From Glandiceps talaboti (Eukaryota; Hemichordata; Enteropneusta; Spengelidae): a stretch of DNA of 60,000 nt. Positions within the stretch are counted from its first letter, which is position 1, and every line of letters starts with the position of its first letter. Location of the stretch: assembly GCF_964340395.1 (NCBI RefSeq), contig NC_135566.1, positions 6,865,001 to 6,925,000 of the forward strand. The letters are read 5' to 3'. Positions 13,890 through 25,468 of this stretch are shown here, one piece after another. Below the pieces are notes generated by a model that was given only the letters and a program-made list of their open reading frames with translations, was not told the DNA's origin and did no database searches. The position numbers and the translations under genes are program-made.

Positions 13890-16800
13890 GTAAGTTTTAT
13901 TAGGTAATAATAACTTTTAGTGAAGACAACTATATCATCAGCAGAAAGTGTGCACTAGATGCTAGATCAGTATTTTTGCTAAAATGTGTGACCCGCTAAC
14001 AGAAAGGGGTAAATTTGGTCAAATTGGCATAGTTCCCATACGTTGTAATATAATTTTGGTTGAGAATCCTGGTAAAAAGTGACTGGGGAACTCAAGTAAG
14101 TTTTACCTACTTACCGCCCTCAAAAAACTGACTTATATATAAAGTTATATATAACACTGTTAGATACACATGCACATCAGCCACCTTATTTCATACATTG
14201 CAGTATTGAGAATGTCTCTGCAGGTCAGATACTATACTATGTGTATCAAGTAGGTAGAAAAATATACTCAAGTATTAAAACTGTCTGTATATTCAACCGT
14301 GCCTGTAGGGAATGGATGTATTTATATTGTAGGCACGTGAATTAATCGGGCATTGACACCACTTCATACACTCCCTCTTGGTACTGATAAAATTCTAACC
14401 ATCAATTTTCATGGCATTAACAGCGATGGGTAGTTAGGCAAATTGATACATATTCAAGCAATTGACATATACATGTAGTCACCCAATAACTAAGATACTC
14501 TCCATAGCAACAGTGAAATGATGGTGTACATTTATATTGTGTTGGTAACAGCAGTGATGGATCAGCATGTGTATAAATATTGTCAAGAAATCAACCTGTA
14601 AACTATACAGCTGTGCTATATGCCATTTGTGCTATCTCTGCAAGCAATACTTATGTTAAGACTCTGTGGGAAAGTAATATTTTAAAATTCAACTATTACA
14701 TAATATAACTTTGCTGTTGTGTCACATTTGAAAGCATTTTATACTATAGACATTATCTTGTTAAGCTTTTATAACATTGTAAATACCCATTTCAAGTACG
14801 TTATTGATGTAAGTATGCAAATCTGGACCTATTGGTTTCGTATCATTAACAGTGTTGAAGTGAAACAGGTAATATTAATATGTTGTACATGTATGTGTAG
14901 TGCAAACAAAGGGCTACTTATTTTTCAAAAAATATATCAAACTGCACAAACTATTGACATGGAAAGCCACTGTGGGAAATAAAGACAGTTTCATAAACTG
15001 GGTTCTGGAAAGTTATTTCATGATTTTACTTCATCACATGCCTTATGTGTGATTGCCAAGCACTGTGTCGAAACTTGTTCCTCATTTTCAGTGTTCAGTT
15101 GAGGTTCTCATCATAGACACTCATTGTCTGGTCAGAATTAGCAGAACTGCATATGTAATAGCAGAATATAATTATTCATGAGTCATCATTGCTTATTATA
15201 GTACCTTCATATAAAACAACCAGTATTGTAGGTGATGTAAAATCATGAAGTAACTCTCCAAAAGACTAAGTTTATGAAAATGCCTTTATTTTCAGGAGTT
15301 ATCCATTCATTTGTCAAATTAAGACTCTACATTCAGTGGCATTCAAGAGAGACTGTCTTCTGTGGAAACTTTGTTAGATGTGCATTGCCCCCACATATTA
15401 CACACATATACTTTTAAACAGGCCGTAGAAAGACTGGATTTGTATCCGCCCAATATTTCATTGCTGATGTCTGTGTATGATATGATCATATTTTGCTTGT
15501 CAAGCAATTTATGTAGTCGAGGCTAGAATCATCCCAGTATCTGTGTGATGACAGGAAAGTGAGACACCCACACACATACAAGTTGCTGTTCTGTATTTTA
15601 GGAGATTCACACCCACACTACACTTTACACTTTAAGGTAAACTGCACCTCAGGGACCTTTCCTGAAAATTGAAATCTTTCCAACCTTTGCCGTACAGCCA
15701 CTTAAATCATGATTCTTTGAAAGAAATTTGAGGGTTCTCTGTCTTGTTTACAAGTAATTTGACAATCTTTTAATTTCCCACAGAGTTATTCTGAACATGT
15801 AGTATTTGGCGGCCATGTTGGATTCTGAACATGTAGTATTTGGCAGCCATTTTGGATTCTACATGTCTGGCCTCATTTTGATATTACATCATTTGACCTC
15901 TATTTAAATAAAATGTGTGTGGTAACCCCTGATATTTGTTTATAGAGATTCTTGTACTAAGTAATATCAAATGTTAAAAGATTTCTATTTCCGATGAAAG
16001 TAAAATAAGAAGTCATGTAGTAATTGGTTGATTTTTTGCTCTCTTTTTCACTTTTCGTTTTGTACAGACAGAGAATAAAATGGAGTATGTTATTGAGGCT
16101 ACCAATGTACCAGAAATGAGAGTATGGTTGAATATGATCAAAGATTGTATGAAAAAGGACATTGAGTATAATGAAGTCAATCACAGGTAGGTTTGATTGC
16201 AAATCACAGGGACATGCAGGTCGCAGTGGGAATCACAGGAACATGTAGGGCTGATTTTGAATCACAGGGACATGTAGGGCTGATTTTGAATCACCGGGAC
16301 ATGTAGGTGTGATTTAAGTTTAATCATTGGAATATATTGGAATCTTGGGTACATGTAACTTTGCTTTTGAATCACAGAGACATGTAGATATCTTATATTG
16401 AATCACAGGAATGTGTAGGTTAAAGTTGATCACAGGGTTTGCTGTTATCACAGGGACATGTATGTCTTATACTTTGTGAAAACTGAAGTGGTAGGCATGT
16501 TTTATCAGAGACTTCAAAAATAATGAAGAGATTATTCAACAAGCTTTCAGTGTATTCAAATAAATGGTCTTGATGATACAATATTTCCTAGCACTTACCT
16601 TCTCATGATTAGCATACTGTAAGGACCCAGGATATAAACAATGTAGGTGTGAAAAACAGTTGTCTGTCAGAGTTATAGGACAAAAGAATTCACCCTGTAT
16701 TTATGTCCCAACCGACCCCACCCCCACCCCAACCCCGAAAAGATCTATATACATTGTACCTGTAAATTCAATGCGAGAACCTAGGATTGAATCCTGGGCC

Positions 16801-19800
16801 TTTAAACATGGAAAGCATAAGCATCAGTAAATTTGAATCAGAAACTTTCTATATCATAGTATTAGAATGTTGTGTGTGAAACGTGAGAATATTTCTTGAC
16901 TTTGAGCCCATTTGATATACATATATATATTTTTTTTTCAATTTTCACATACCATTTTTATTCAATATTTGTATTTTAATTATGTATAATCTTATTACAG
17001 CAACTGCTCACATAGTAAAGTTGTGTTGTGGATTATGGAACTGATTCATTAAACAAAATTCTGAGTTTATGTTTTGTTTTGTTTGGAGTCCCATATGATG
17101 TTATCAATTGAGTCTTTTAAAATATAAATGGCAAACAGATTGTTCCATCCTTTTGTATGGAAACTATTTTTGTCAAAACAAGGCCAACGCTCTTCAAATG
17201 ATAGTATACTGTATTGTTTCCATGGAAACAGATACATTTGTAAGTGGGTATCTTGTCATAATACGAAGCCTTCAGGTTATAGGAGATAATAGGTATTGAT
17301 CTGTTGCTGGTTACTCTTGTACAAAGTTAATAGAAGTGTAGATACACTGAAGGTCATAGTTTAAGGTCTAAGAGTGCTGTGTTGTTAATTTGTCTTTCTT
17401 GGAGGTTGTAGATTGCAAAGCTTATTTGCCACTAAGTATTACGATTTGTGTAATTATAAAGTATATATTAGGCCAAAAAAAAACAGGTTTTTGGTCAGCG
17501 TGAGCATCACTTAAATACCCCTGTATCAGTCTTTTGTGTGTGTGTGTGTGTGTGTGTGTCTTTGTTCAGCCCATGCAGTCTGCAGATTCGTGGGGAGACA
17601 CAACAATAACCCTCCCTACTTCAGTGAAGACCACTGCAGAGCCAATCATGAACAAGTAAAAGACATCTACCCCACATACACACTTGCTCTAAAGTACCAA
17701 AATGAAAAAGAACAGTAACTGTCATAAATAGTAGACTGAGTGACAGGTTTGTTGAGAACTAAAAAAAAAAATAATATAAAAATATAAAAAGAGTCGTCAC
17801 ACCATTTTAGACAAACTGTCCTGACCAGAAACGGTTCTTTTTTTCTTTCTTGGCCTTATATGTCTTTCTGTTTCCTTCACCTTTCAGTCGACAGAATGTG
17901 AGTGGAGCACCAAGAGGTAGAGGAGATGTCAATGAAAGATTACCACCAATACCAAGTGCATCAAGAACTTTACAAGACGCTTATCGTATGTAAATGGTTT
18001 TACCTTACAAATCTTATTATTTTATATGGGCCTTGAGCCTGATTCAAACAATGAATAAATAAACAAAATAAATAAATAATTTAAAATTTCATAATTTTTG
18101 GTCAAAATTCTATTTGTTTTTTTTTCAGCAATATGTATCCAGATTTCATACTGTGCATTTGAAAGTAACTGAGTAATATTTGTCAGTAGAATAATCATCT
18201 ATGAAGGTCACTTTGTACTAATTTAGTTCTCATGTTCTGGCATTACTATTATCTCTAGACGATCATGAAATGGTGAAACATTTCTCACTTATCCTCGTTT
18301 ACCATCTCATGGGGACAATTTAGTTCTGTCTAGACATTAGCCCATGATTAGTAACAATAAACAGGGTGATATTCTGGATGTTCCTGGAATTACAAGTGAT
18401 TTGAGTTAATGATATTCTTGGAATTGCAAGCCATACATGAATTAGACTCTCTCACAGTCCTTGAAGCTTTGCATAAATAGCTAAAACTTGGGTTGTTTTG
18501 TATATATCTACTGCATAATTGTACTCATATACTAGTATCCCAGTATCCCTAGCCCTGTACTGTGCGCCCTCATCGATCACATAGAGCTAACATTTTGTTG
18601 ATGTGTTAGGCGAAGCTCTGAGTTTTAGCTATTTATGCGAAGCTTCGGGGACTGTGAGAGAGTCTATACATGAATGTACATTTCATATCATAGCTAGCCT
18701 ATAGGTAAACTTTGAAATCTGAAATCTGAAACATATCTCCACAGCCACCTCAGATTTTTATCCAGACCAACTGAAGATTATTTCATAGAGTTTATGTGAA
18801 ATCTGATACTCCCCATGTCTAAAGGTGACTAGCAGGTGACAACATACCTTGTCTGTCAACCAGCCACAGGTTTGGCTTTGGCACCATGTTGACATATACA
18901 AAGCTCAACTGTGTATTTCTCTGTAATTTCACCTGATAGAAGTAAACTGAAATACTACAACACAATGTTGGTTATGAATTATGACAACAGCTTTACATGT
19001 AATTCCTGCACTGGTGTTCCCCTGTATGGAACAAAATAGACACATACTATAAAATAGTGAACGACTCAAATAAAAATCATTCTAGTTGCATTTATTTATT
19101 TATTTAGTTGTTTTACCTTTGCTTCAGTACAAAAAGAACTATAAAATAGAATAAAATATACAGACAGATAGATAGTGAACAAGTACACATGACAATACAA
19201 AATCAAACAAAATCAACATGAAACAGAAATGGCACTCCCCTGTCTTACTAAATAGCTTCCTTAATATGCCAATAGGGGGTCTGGGGGTTAGGGGGTCTGA
19301 TTGATTTCATCTTTATCTTTACTTATAACTGCCTAGCTTAATCACAAATGTATTATGTTGTCATTCCATTCAACAGCCATTGTGCTAGCTCAAATTGTGA
19401 CAAGTTCTGAAAAGTTGACAGTGGTCATAGACTTATGATTGTATACAGTATTGTATTGATACTAGTAATTTTTATCTTTTATGTTTCATCAGCAAGCGGC
19501 CTCACCCCGATTGCAGCAGCCATAGACAAACCGACTGCTCATGTCACTCCCAACTCTATCATTGCAAACAACATTACTCCACCAGGAACACCACCACAGT
19601 TGCCACCCAGGAAACCAGCGGACTCTATGCGTTCAAGACTGTCTAGTGGTGCTTCTGATATCCAGCCGTCGTATGCTGGCAGGTCAGATTCCCCAGCAGT
19701 AGGTGAGTCACTGTCTTGTCTTGTCAGTCAGATATGACACTTAGTATTCATTTTATAGAATTTCACTATAGTCATATCTATAGTATCCAAGTTGAGTCAA

Positions 19801-21398
19801 AGATAAAGATTTAGTTGAATAGCAAACATGAATGAGTTGAACTTTTTGTATAAACTCTTTCACCATAACCCAGGTACTGATTCACACAATCTTTGCAGGG
19901 TATCACTCCAAATGATATGTGCACAGTGAAATTTGCATATGAATAATGCATATTGAGTGGTATGATTTACATAATATGAATAATAACACAACATTTTTTC
20001 AAAGTTTTTCATTGTAACCCATGTTCCGATTCACATAAGGTTTGCAGAGATTTTCTCATAAAGATATGCACAGAATGATATTTGCATATGATGCATATCA
20101 AGTGTGTCATTTACATAATATCAGGTTTTTAATATTCCTATACATTATGAAGTATTAACTGATAATTCAATGTGTTTATTGGATGTCTGGCTTACCCGGA
20201 AGAAACGTCTTCATTTATTTGTCCACTCTTTTATTCTGTATGGAAACTGAGTATGAAATATGGATGTAAATAGTTTATTTATTTATGTCACTGCATAATT
20301 TATTAATCTGACTGCATAATTTATTGAATCTCGCACCAAATATGTCATTTCAGCTTCCCTAGATACCGATTCAGTAGATTGGCACGCCATGACTGGTTAC
20401 CATGGCAGCAGTGATATGGAAGATGAACATCCACTGTCAGGGTATCCATGGTTTCATGGTACATTATCACGTATTGATGCAGCACAGTTGGTGTTACAGG
20501 GAGGACCAATGAACCATGGTGTGTTCCTGGTCAGACAAAGTGAGACCCGAAGAGGAGAATACGTACTCACGTTTAATTTCCAAGGCAGAGCGAAGGTACG
20601 TCATTTAAACATTTTCAGATCTTCTGAGCAAAATCATATTAACTCTATACAAGAGACCAGGAAGTATATAAAACATTTTGTGAATATGTAAACATTAAAG
20701 AGTGGATGAATGAAAATGGCTGAGTGTATGCAGTAATTTTCTATGTGTGTTTTGAAAAACAAAGGCAGTTACATACGGAAAAAGACTGTAAAAAGATTTA
20801 CAAAGGTATTCAGTATTGACTTTGGTAGGCCACCATTTTGTCTGGTTCATTTTTTGGTGAAATATGTCATCTTGTAAAATTCTTATCTTTTCTGTTTGTT
20901 TTTTTCTGTTTTAATTTACAGCATCTTCGTATGTCATTAAACAATGAAGGACAATGTAGAGTTCAACATCTATGGTTCCAGACTATCTTTGACATGTTAG
21001 AACATTTCAGGTCACATCCGATACCGTTAGAATCAGGTGGATCGTCGGACGTAACATTGACCAATTTTGTTGTAAACATACCGCGAGCTCCTGAGAGAAC
21101 TATAGCAAGTGCCCCTGCCACACCGAATGCAATATCTGACTCTCAACAAAGCATACCCCAACTACAACAATCACTCTCTGTGCCTAGTCATTCAAGTTTG
21201 CCACTCTCAGATGTAGCAGCGCCCCCTAGTGGTGGGAACAATGGTTCACTCTCAGTTAGTAACTCTACAGAAAGTGAATTGAATCAGGTGCTGACGTTCA
21301 GCGGCTCCGTGCGAGTACGTACAAACTCGGCAGGAAGTGACTCCAGCCCGCACTCCAACCAAGGACGAGCGATTGAAAATATGTATTCTTTCATGTGA
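13788..21398 (+). CDS. SH2B: SH2B-family adaptor protein (PH-SH2), 3' six coding exons, 5' end not found
   Basis: Joined exons are 13788-13889, 16068-16186, 17888-17985, 19493-19702, 20354-20595 and 20922-21398. Together they give 415 residues plus TGA, all with GT-AG borders and matching phases. Residues 1 to about 66 are the C-terminal half of a PH domain ([14 protein letters not shown], then the helix with the conserved Trp at residue 54). Residues 74-200 are a Ser/Pro-rich linker with PPQLPPRKP, a PxxPxR SH3-type site also present in vertebrate SH2B1. The SH2 domain starts at YPWFHG (residue 207) and has Arg237 in [17 protein letters not shown] as the phosphotyrosine-binding Arg. The C-terminus ends AIENMYSFM, the family motif whose phosphotyrosine (here Tyr412) docks Cbl in APS/Lnk. 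Family members are cytoplasmic adaptors for insulin-type receptors, Kit and JAK kinases. The N-terminal dimerization domain is missing from what I can read. The SH2 match makes the family call very secure. Confidence 0.95.
14966..15303. mobile_element. fold-back family A, copy 1
   Basis: The left arm (CCACTGTGGGAAATAAAGAC, then TTTCATAAACTGGGTTCTGG, TTATTTCATGATTTTAC) is mirrored by the right arm (GTAGGTGATGTAAAATCATG, AGTAACTCTCC, TTTATGAAAATG). The interior lacks coding capacity, so it looks non-autonomous. Confidence 0.8.
15783..15860. repeat. short tandem duplication
   Basis: Two direct copies of a 36-base unit contain GAACATGTAGTATTTGGC and GCCATGTTGGATTC or a close variant. Confidence 0.85.
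16068..16186 (+). CDS. SH2B: SH2B exon b (end of PH domain)
   Basis: The exon has 39 codons plus two bases (phase 2 exit) between TTTTGTACAG and GTAGGT. It reads [20 protein letters not shown] and continues LNMIKDCM. This is the last strand and C-terminal helix of a PH domain with its conserved Trp, aligning with the VKAWVSDIQECL helix of vertebrate SH2B1. Confidence 0.9.
16187..17887 (+). other. SH2B intron b-c
   Basis: This 1.7-kb intron opens with a degenerate ~32-bp minisatellite (16192-16465). It also holds a (TG)12 tract at 17536-17559 and a coding-like segment with acceptor and donor signals at 17570-17655, discussed as a possible cryptic exon. The rest is unremarkable AT-rich sequence. 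Confidence 0.75.
16192..16465. repeat. degenerate ~32-bp minisatellite
   Basis: About eight copies of GAATCACAGGGACATGTAGG with variable spacers start 6 bases after the SH2B exon b donor. The 5' copies are most regular and the array decays toward 16465. Confidence 0.85.
17888..17985 (+). CDS. SH2B: SH2B exon c (linker)
   Basis: The exon has one base plus 32 codons plus one base between CACCTTTCAG and GTATGT. It encodes a low-complexity linker containing [13 protein letters not shown]. It is assigned by phase continuity on both sides rather than by sequence conservation. Confidence 0.85.
17986..19492 (+). other. SH2B intron c-d
   Basis: This 1.5-kb intron contains a fold-back element with 10-bp flanking direct repeats (18433-18675). 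It also contains a short T-rich ATTT array near 19087-19106. No other structure was seen. Confidence 0.75.
18433..18675. mobile_element. MITE with 45-bp TIRs and 10-bp direct repeats
   Basis: The TIRs at 18444-18488 and 18621-18665 match at 42 of 45 positions and begin AGACTCTCTCACAGTCC. The flanks carry the direct repeat ATACATGAAT (18433-18442 and 18666-18675). Duplications of 8-11 bp fit hAT- or Mutator-type transposition. The 132-base interior has no coding capacity. Confidence 0.85.
19493..19702 (+). CDS. SH2B: SH2B exon d (proline-rich linker)
   Basis: This 210-base exon lies between GTTTCATCAG and GTGAGT. It encodes a linker of 69 whole codons with [15 protein letters not shown], containing a PxxPxR SH3-binding consensus. 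Vertebrate SH2B1 carries the similar PPELPPRIP at the same place between its PH and SH2 domains. The Ser-rich tail includes [10 protein letters not shown]. Confidence 0.9.
19703..20353 (+). other. SH2B intron d-e with a ~145-bp tandem duplication
   Basis: This 651-bp intron contains two diverged, directly repeated copies (about 19855-19982 and 20003-20125). Each carries GATTCACA, TTTGCAG, ATTTGCATATGA and TTTACATAATAT in the same order. Nothing else stands out. Confidence 0.75.
20354..20595 (+). CDS. SH2B: SH2B exon e (N-terminal half of SH2)
   Basis: This 242-base exon lies between GTCATTTCAG and GTACGT and exits in phase 0. It carries [20 protein letters not shown] and then [19 protein letters not shown], which is nearly identical to vertebrate SH2B proteins. 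It includes the FLVR Arg that binds phosphotyrosine. Confidence 0.97.
20596..20921 (+). other. SH2B intron e-f
   Basis: This is a short 326-bp intron with a pyrimidine-rich 3' end (TTTTAATTTACAG). I see nothing else in it. Confidence 0.85.
20922..21398 (+). CDS. SH2B: SH2B exon f (C-terminal half of SH2, Cbl motif, stop)
   Basis: The exon runs from a TTTAATTTACAG acceptor to TGA, 158 codons plus stop. It begins [20 protein letters not shown], followed by IFDMLEHF and [13 protein letters not shown], the SH2 C-terminal half shared with all SH2B proteins. A Ser/Gln-rich tail then ends in [10 protein letters not shown] perfect match to the CTCF consensus (reverse strand) lies inside this exon at 21218-21232. 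Confidence 0.97.
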   Translation, partial: HLRMSLNNEGQCRVQHLWFQTIFDMLEHFRSHPIPLESGGSSDVTLTNFVVNIPRAPERTIASAPATPNAISDSQQSIPQLQQSLSVPSHSSLPLSDVAAPPSGGNNGSLSVSNSTESELNQVLTFSGSVRVRTNSAGSDSSPHSNQGRAIENMYSFM

Positions 21399-21502
21399 AC
21401 CATATAAACTCAATGAATCAAGCTACATCATAATCCATTTCTATCTATGTATGATAACAGGACTGCTAAGCAGCACAAACTAATGTTTTTAATTTTTGGA
21501 GG

Positions 21503-21508
21503 AATAAA
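21503..21508 (+). terminator. candidate SH2B polyadenylation signal AATAAA
   Basis: AATAAA lies 105 bases after the SH2B stop and is followed by A-rich and then TG/T-rich sequence near 21550. This placement suits a short 3' UTR. A more distal AATAAA at about 22731 is an alternative. Confidence 0.4.
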
Positions 21509-24500
21509 AAAAAAACAAGCAGAGTAGAATTTAGCTAATATATTAAATTATGTTTATCAAATTTTATTTTAATATGAGACTTAGACCGAAATGTTTACTA
21601 AAATGTAAATTTTACACTTTTGATGGTTCACTGTGTATACTCTCGGTTAAAATTGATCGAGTGGTCACAGTGATACACGGTGACAGCATTTTTGATGGCT
21701 GAAATAACCATTATGTAAAGACCTGTATACAAGTAGAAATGATAGCTGTAGTGTACTCAAAAACACAAGATTATACAGTTATTGTCTGTTGAGGACTAGT
21801 GTATACCCATGCTGCATCATAGATTGGGGGGGGGGGGTTTATGTTATACAAAAATCATGGTGACTTATATATACTTTGCAAGATCATTGGGGGCGATGTG
21901 AAGCTAGTACAAGGTTACCACTGATTGGATAACATCCATATACTTTTTCACTCATTAATAATACAACCAACAGATGGGCTTGTTTCCTTCCTTTTCTAAC
22001 CAATCAGAATGGGTCTTATAAAGTGCTTCACATTATCTGATCATTGGAGACATTTCAAAGGTTTGTTTTGATGAACTGTTTTGTTACAATGAAGTATGTA
22101 CTCCATATTAGAAATGTAATTTTGAGGGATATGAAAGGATGTTCATTATAACAGATTGTTCAGTATAAAGAGGTTACAGTGTGTAGAGACATGATGTAGC
22201 CAATGGTATCATATAGCTGCAATTGATATGCCAGTAATCAGCTAGTGTTTGGTAGATATAGCAACTCGCTGTCAAACTCACATGCTTTTTTCAACCACAA
22301 GAAACATGCAGTACTAACCAAAAAAAGAAATTCTGGTTAGTCATAGACCAAGGATGAACTCTGGGAGCTGTGGGTTCTCTGCTCTAGTCAACTTAGTACT
22401 GCATAATATACTAGCAGTCTGTATTGACCAATGCAGTGATGGTTACTTGAAGTTCTTCTGATTACTGACACATGAGGGCGCTGTTGCATAAGGATCAGAA
22501 TATGTCAAAACAACAATCACTTTTTTTTGTCAAATGTGCATAACCTCAATATGCAAATAGTTGTACCCCTAGAAGAAGGCATCCCCAAGTTGCAGAATAA
22601 CATTAACCTCCTGAGGACATAAACACCAGTTATCCCTCAACCATCCCTCTCCCCCTACCCAATCCCACCCCCCAAACTAACATCAATATGTAGAATGAAA
22701 GCAAAGTAACCAGACAGCATGAGATATCTAAATAAAGTTCTGAAAACATTTTTTTTCAAATTTCAATTTCATCAAATTATAGCAAAAAGAATTTTCTTTG
22801 CATTGGCAGTCCTAGTTGCCACCAAAATTGTTCTGTATTCTAGAAGAAGTGTTCAAATTTTAAATTTGTATCATGATTTTGCATGGTACATTGTCGGTGG
22901 GTTATTGGATCCATGTATTAACATTGTTAGGAATACCCAGTCATTTACAATTTGCATTTATCTCCCTTTTGTATGTTAAGTATTACGTCATTTAATAGCA
23001 GCTGTTAATCAATGAGATAAAAAAGGGATTCCGAACTCAGAAAGTAGTATCTTAATTTGTCAGTAACTACCTGACCGCCATAGCAAGCTTGGTGACTATT
23101 AACCTGACAACCATTCACCCACTCTGCTATGGTGGCTAGCAGCCTCGTCACCCCTACTGTCAGCAATTGTTGGCACATTCTCATTGTGTTCTGTGTAGTG
23201 GGTTGTGCCATATTTGCAAAACAGGGCTGATAGGGTGACTACGTGTATATACAGATGTAGAGGGTTTCTGAGATCACAATATACAACAACATAGGTTGAT
23301 GGAAGATACCAAAACTTGACCTGGTGGGCTAAGAATTGAAACAATATTCCAGTAAGTGGAAATTATTCCATCATTGTATTCAGACAGTCTTATCCTAGAA
23401 ATTGAAACAGGATCAAGAAGTCATTTTCCCTGTAGCAGGACAGGAACTATTAAGTTGAAATAACAAATTTTTAAAAAGTCAGAATTCAGTGTATTCAGAG
23501 AAACTTGTAAAAGGCATCACATTTTCATAGTAAAAAATACACAGTGACATATCACTGTTTTCATGTCCTTGGCAATTATTTCACTCAAGCTGCTGACAGA
23601 AGTTTGTTTAAAACATATACTGTATTCATAACTTTTAGTCTGCATATTTCACAGCAAGTTCTTTGTGGTAAAGGGAAAGATTCTAAACACCACAGTATTT
23701 TAGGTCTTATTGGAGAGACCATTTTTTTTTTGTGATAAATGCTTGTTGTTCAGTGTAGAAGTGTACCTATGTGCCACATAGATGTTTTGATATTGTGAAG
23801 GATGCTATAAAACACTTATTTTTAATCCGGAAGAAAAAAAATGACAAATTGTTGTCAGTGTCTGAATTCTGCCAAGTTGAAACTTGCGTACATTATGGAA
23901 TATCAGTATATATATATATATGTCCATCACCTGTGAAGAAGTGCAAATATACATATGTCCAATACGCCATATTCTTGTTACGTGCCTTACTGTCATTTTC
24001 AAAAGAAGTGCCACTAGAGGACGCCCCACATGAAGACAAGTGAGGAGAAGTCAACAGAATGTAGATAAAACAATTCTGTGAGTTCCAAAAATTACATGAT
24101 CTTTGAAACAAAGTTGGCAGAAGATCTTGACTGATTGAGAATGTGAACCAATTTTGCTGTAAACACATTTGGATATAGTAGTTACCTATCTTAACCCTGA
24201 GGTCTGGTCCTAAAAAAGCTTCTGGACAGCACTCCTAGTGGCCAAACTGTACAATCTTTTGTTTTTTTGATAACCAGAATATGGCTTATATCTAAGAGAT
24301 GAAGATGATAATGATAATATTTTAGAGGAGGATGACAATAGTGGTAACCATGACAACATGATATATTTAAAGTTATTGTCCGAAGATGATCCAAGAATCG
24401 TCGAGATAAAAAAAAATTATAAACAATCAAGAAATGTCTATAACAATAAGTATCAAGTGTTCAGACTTCCATTGCTAAAAGATCTGATGCAAAATTCCAT

Positions 24501-25083
24501 CAATCAATGCAAGTTTTAGACATAGTTATAAAATACAATGTACATTTTTTTGTTGATTTCCAGTGTTTACACTAGAGCAATCATGTGTGATTATACAAAA
24601 TCACCAAGGCACATTAATTTATGTAATCTGCCTACATGCCATAATGATAATTACCATTTGTGTCACATTTTGCCAAAACTGTTCTCACCACTGTCGTATT
24701 TTTCTCCTCCCAGTATATACAGACATACACGGAAGTATGGACATAGTAATCCAGGAATGTGTATTCACAATAATAGTTCTAAATAGACCCACATGAATTA
24801 TTTAATGTTGTAGATTTTTAACTTGAAAAGTTGTCATGAAAATTTATATAACGAATTATGCAATTTCGTTTCAATACTTCAAGGAATTTGATATTTTGAT
24901 GTACCCAGTGGAGATGTGTGTTTTTATCTAAACAAGTTATCCAAGAGGAATTTGTTTTAGATGCTTATCATACCATCCCATACAGGAAGGTCTGTACTAA
25001 AAATGCTGTGAGCGTGTGTATTGTGTGGCTCTAAACTATTTTAGACCGTAAGATTCGTCATGTCATTCAGCCCTTTCAGGCTT

Positions 25084-25468
25084 CTCTAATCACAGTCTCG
25101 GTTACCCAGGCTCTCACCGCTGGGGGCTGTTCTATGAGACCACACAGACAAGAGTCTGGGGAAAACATATTCCAACTACCCAGGAACGGAAGTCACACAG
25201 TACATTACAACCATAAAACATGGGCTTACATGGCCTGTTTGTTGTAATTAATATATCAGTCGCTTGAGAAGTGATAATCTGTAGTGAAGGTACCCGAATC
25301 ATTCAGCCTGCAATGTTGGACATAAAGTACTCCCCATGATGCACTGCTTCATAGGCTACTTCCTGTGTGAGATAGTTGGAATCTCGTTTCACCAGACTCT
25401 CGTTTGAGGTGGTCTCACAGGCAGCGCCCCAGTGGTGAGAGGCTGGATAACCGAGACTACTCTAATCA
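25084..25468. mobile_element. MITE with ~70-bp TIRs and 9-bp direct repeats
   Basis: The left TIR at 25094-25166 begins AGTCTCGGTTACCCAG. It is the inverted counterpart of 25383-25458 at roughly 80% identity. CTCTAATCA flanks both sides (25084-25092 and 25460-25468), giving a 9-bp target duplication. The interior is non-coding. Confidence 0.85.

Larger units (their letters stand above)
10579..14107. repeat. dispersed ~42-bp motif, six copies
   Basis: The motif starts GGAACCCTGGTAAAATGACT and continues GGGGAACTCAGGTAGATTTT, then AC. Copies are at 10579-10615 (inverted), 11911-11952, 11989-12030, 12067-12108, 12114-12139 (partial) and 14062-14107. The spacing is irregular, so this is not a simple tandem array. 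Confidence 0.75.
13890..16067 (+). other. SH2B intron a-b
   Basis: This 2.18-kb intron runs from GTAAGT to TTTTGTACAG. It contains one copy of the GGAACCCTGGTAAAAT motif (14062-14107), one copy of fold-back family A (14966-15303), and a duplicated 36-bp stretch containing GGCGGCCATGTTGG (15783-15860). Confidence 0.8.
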
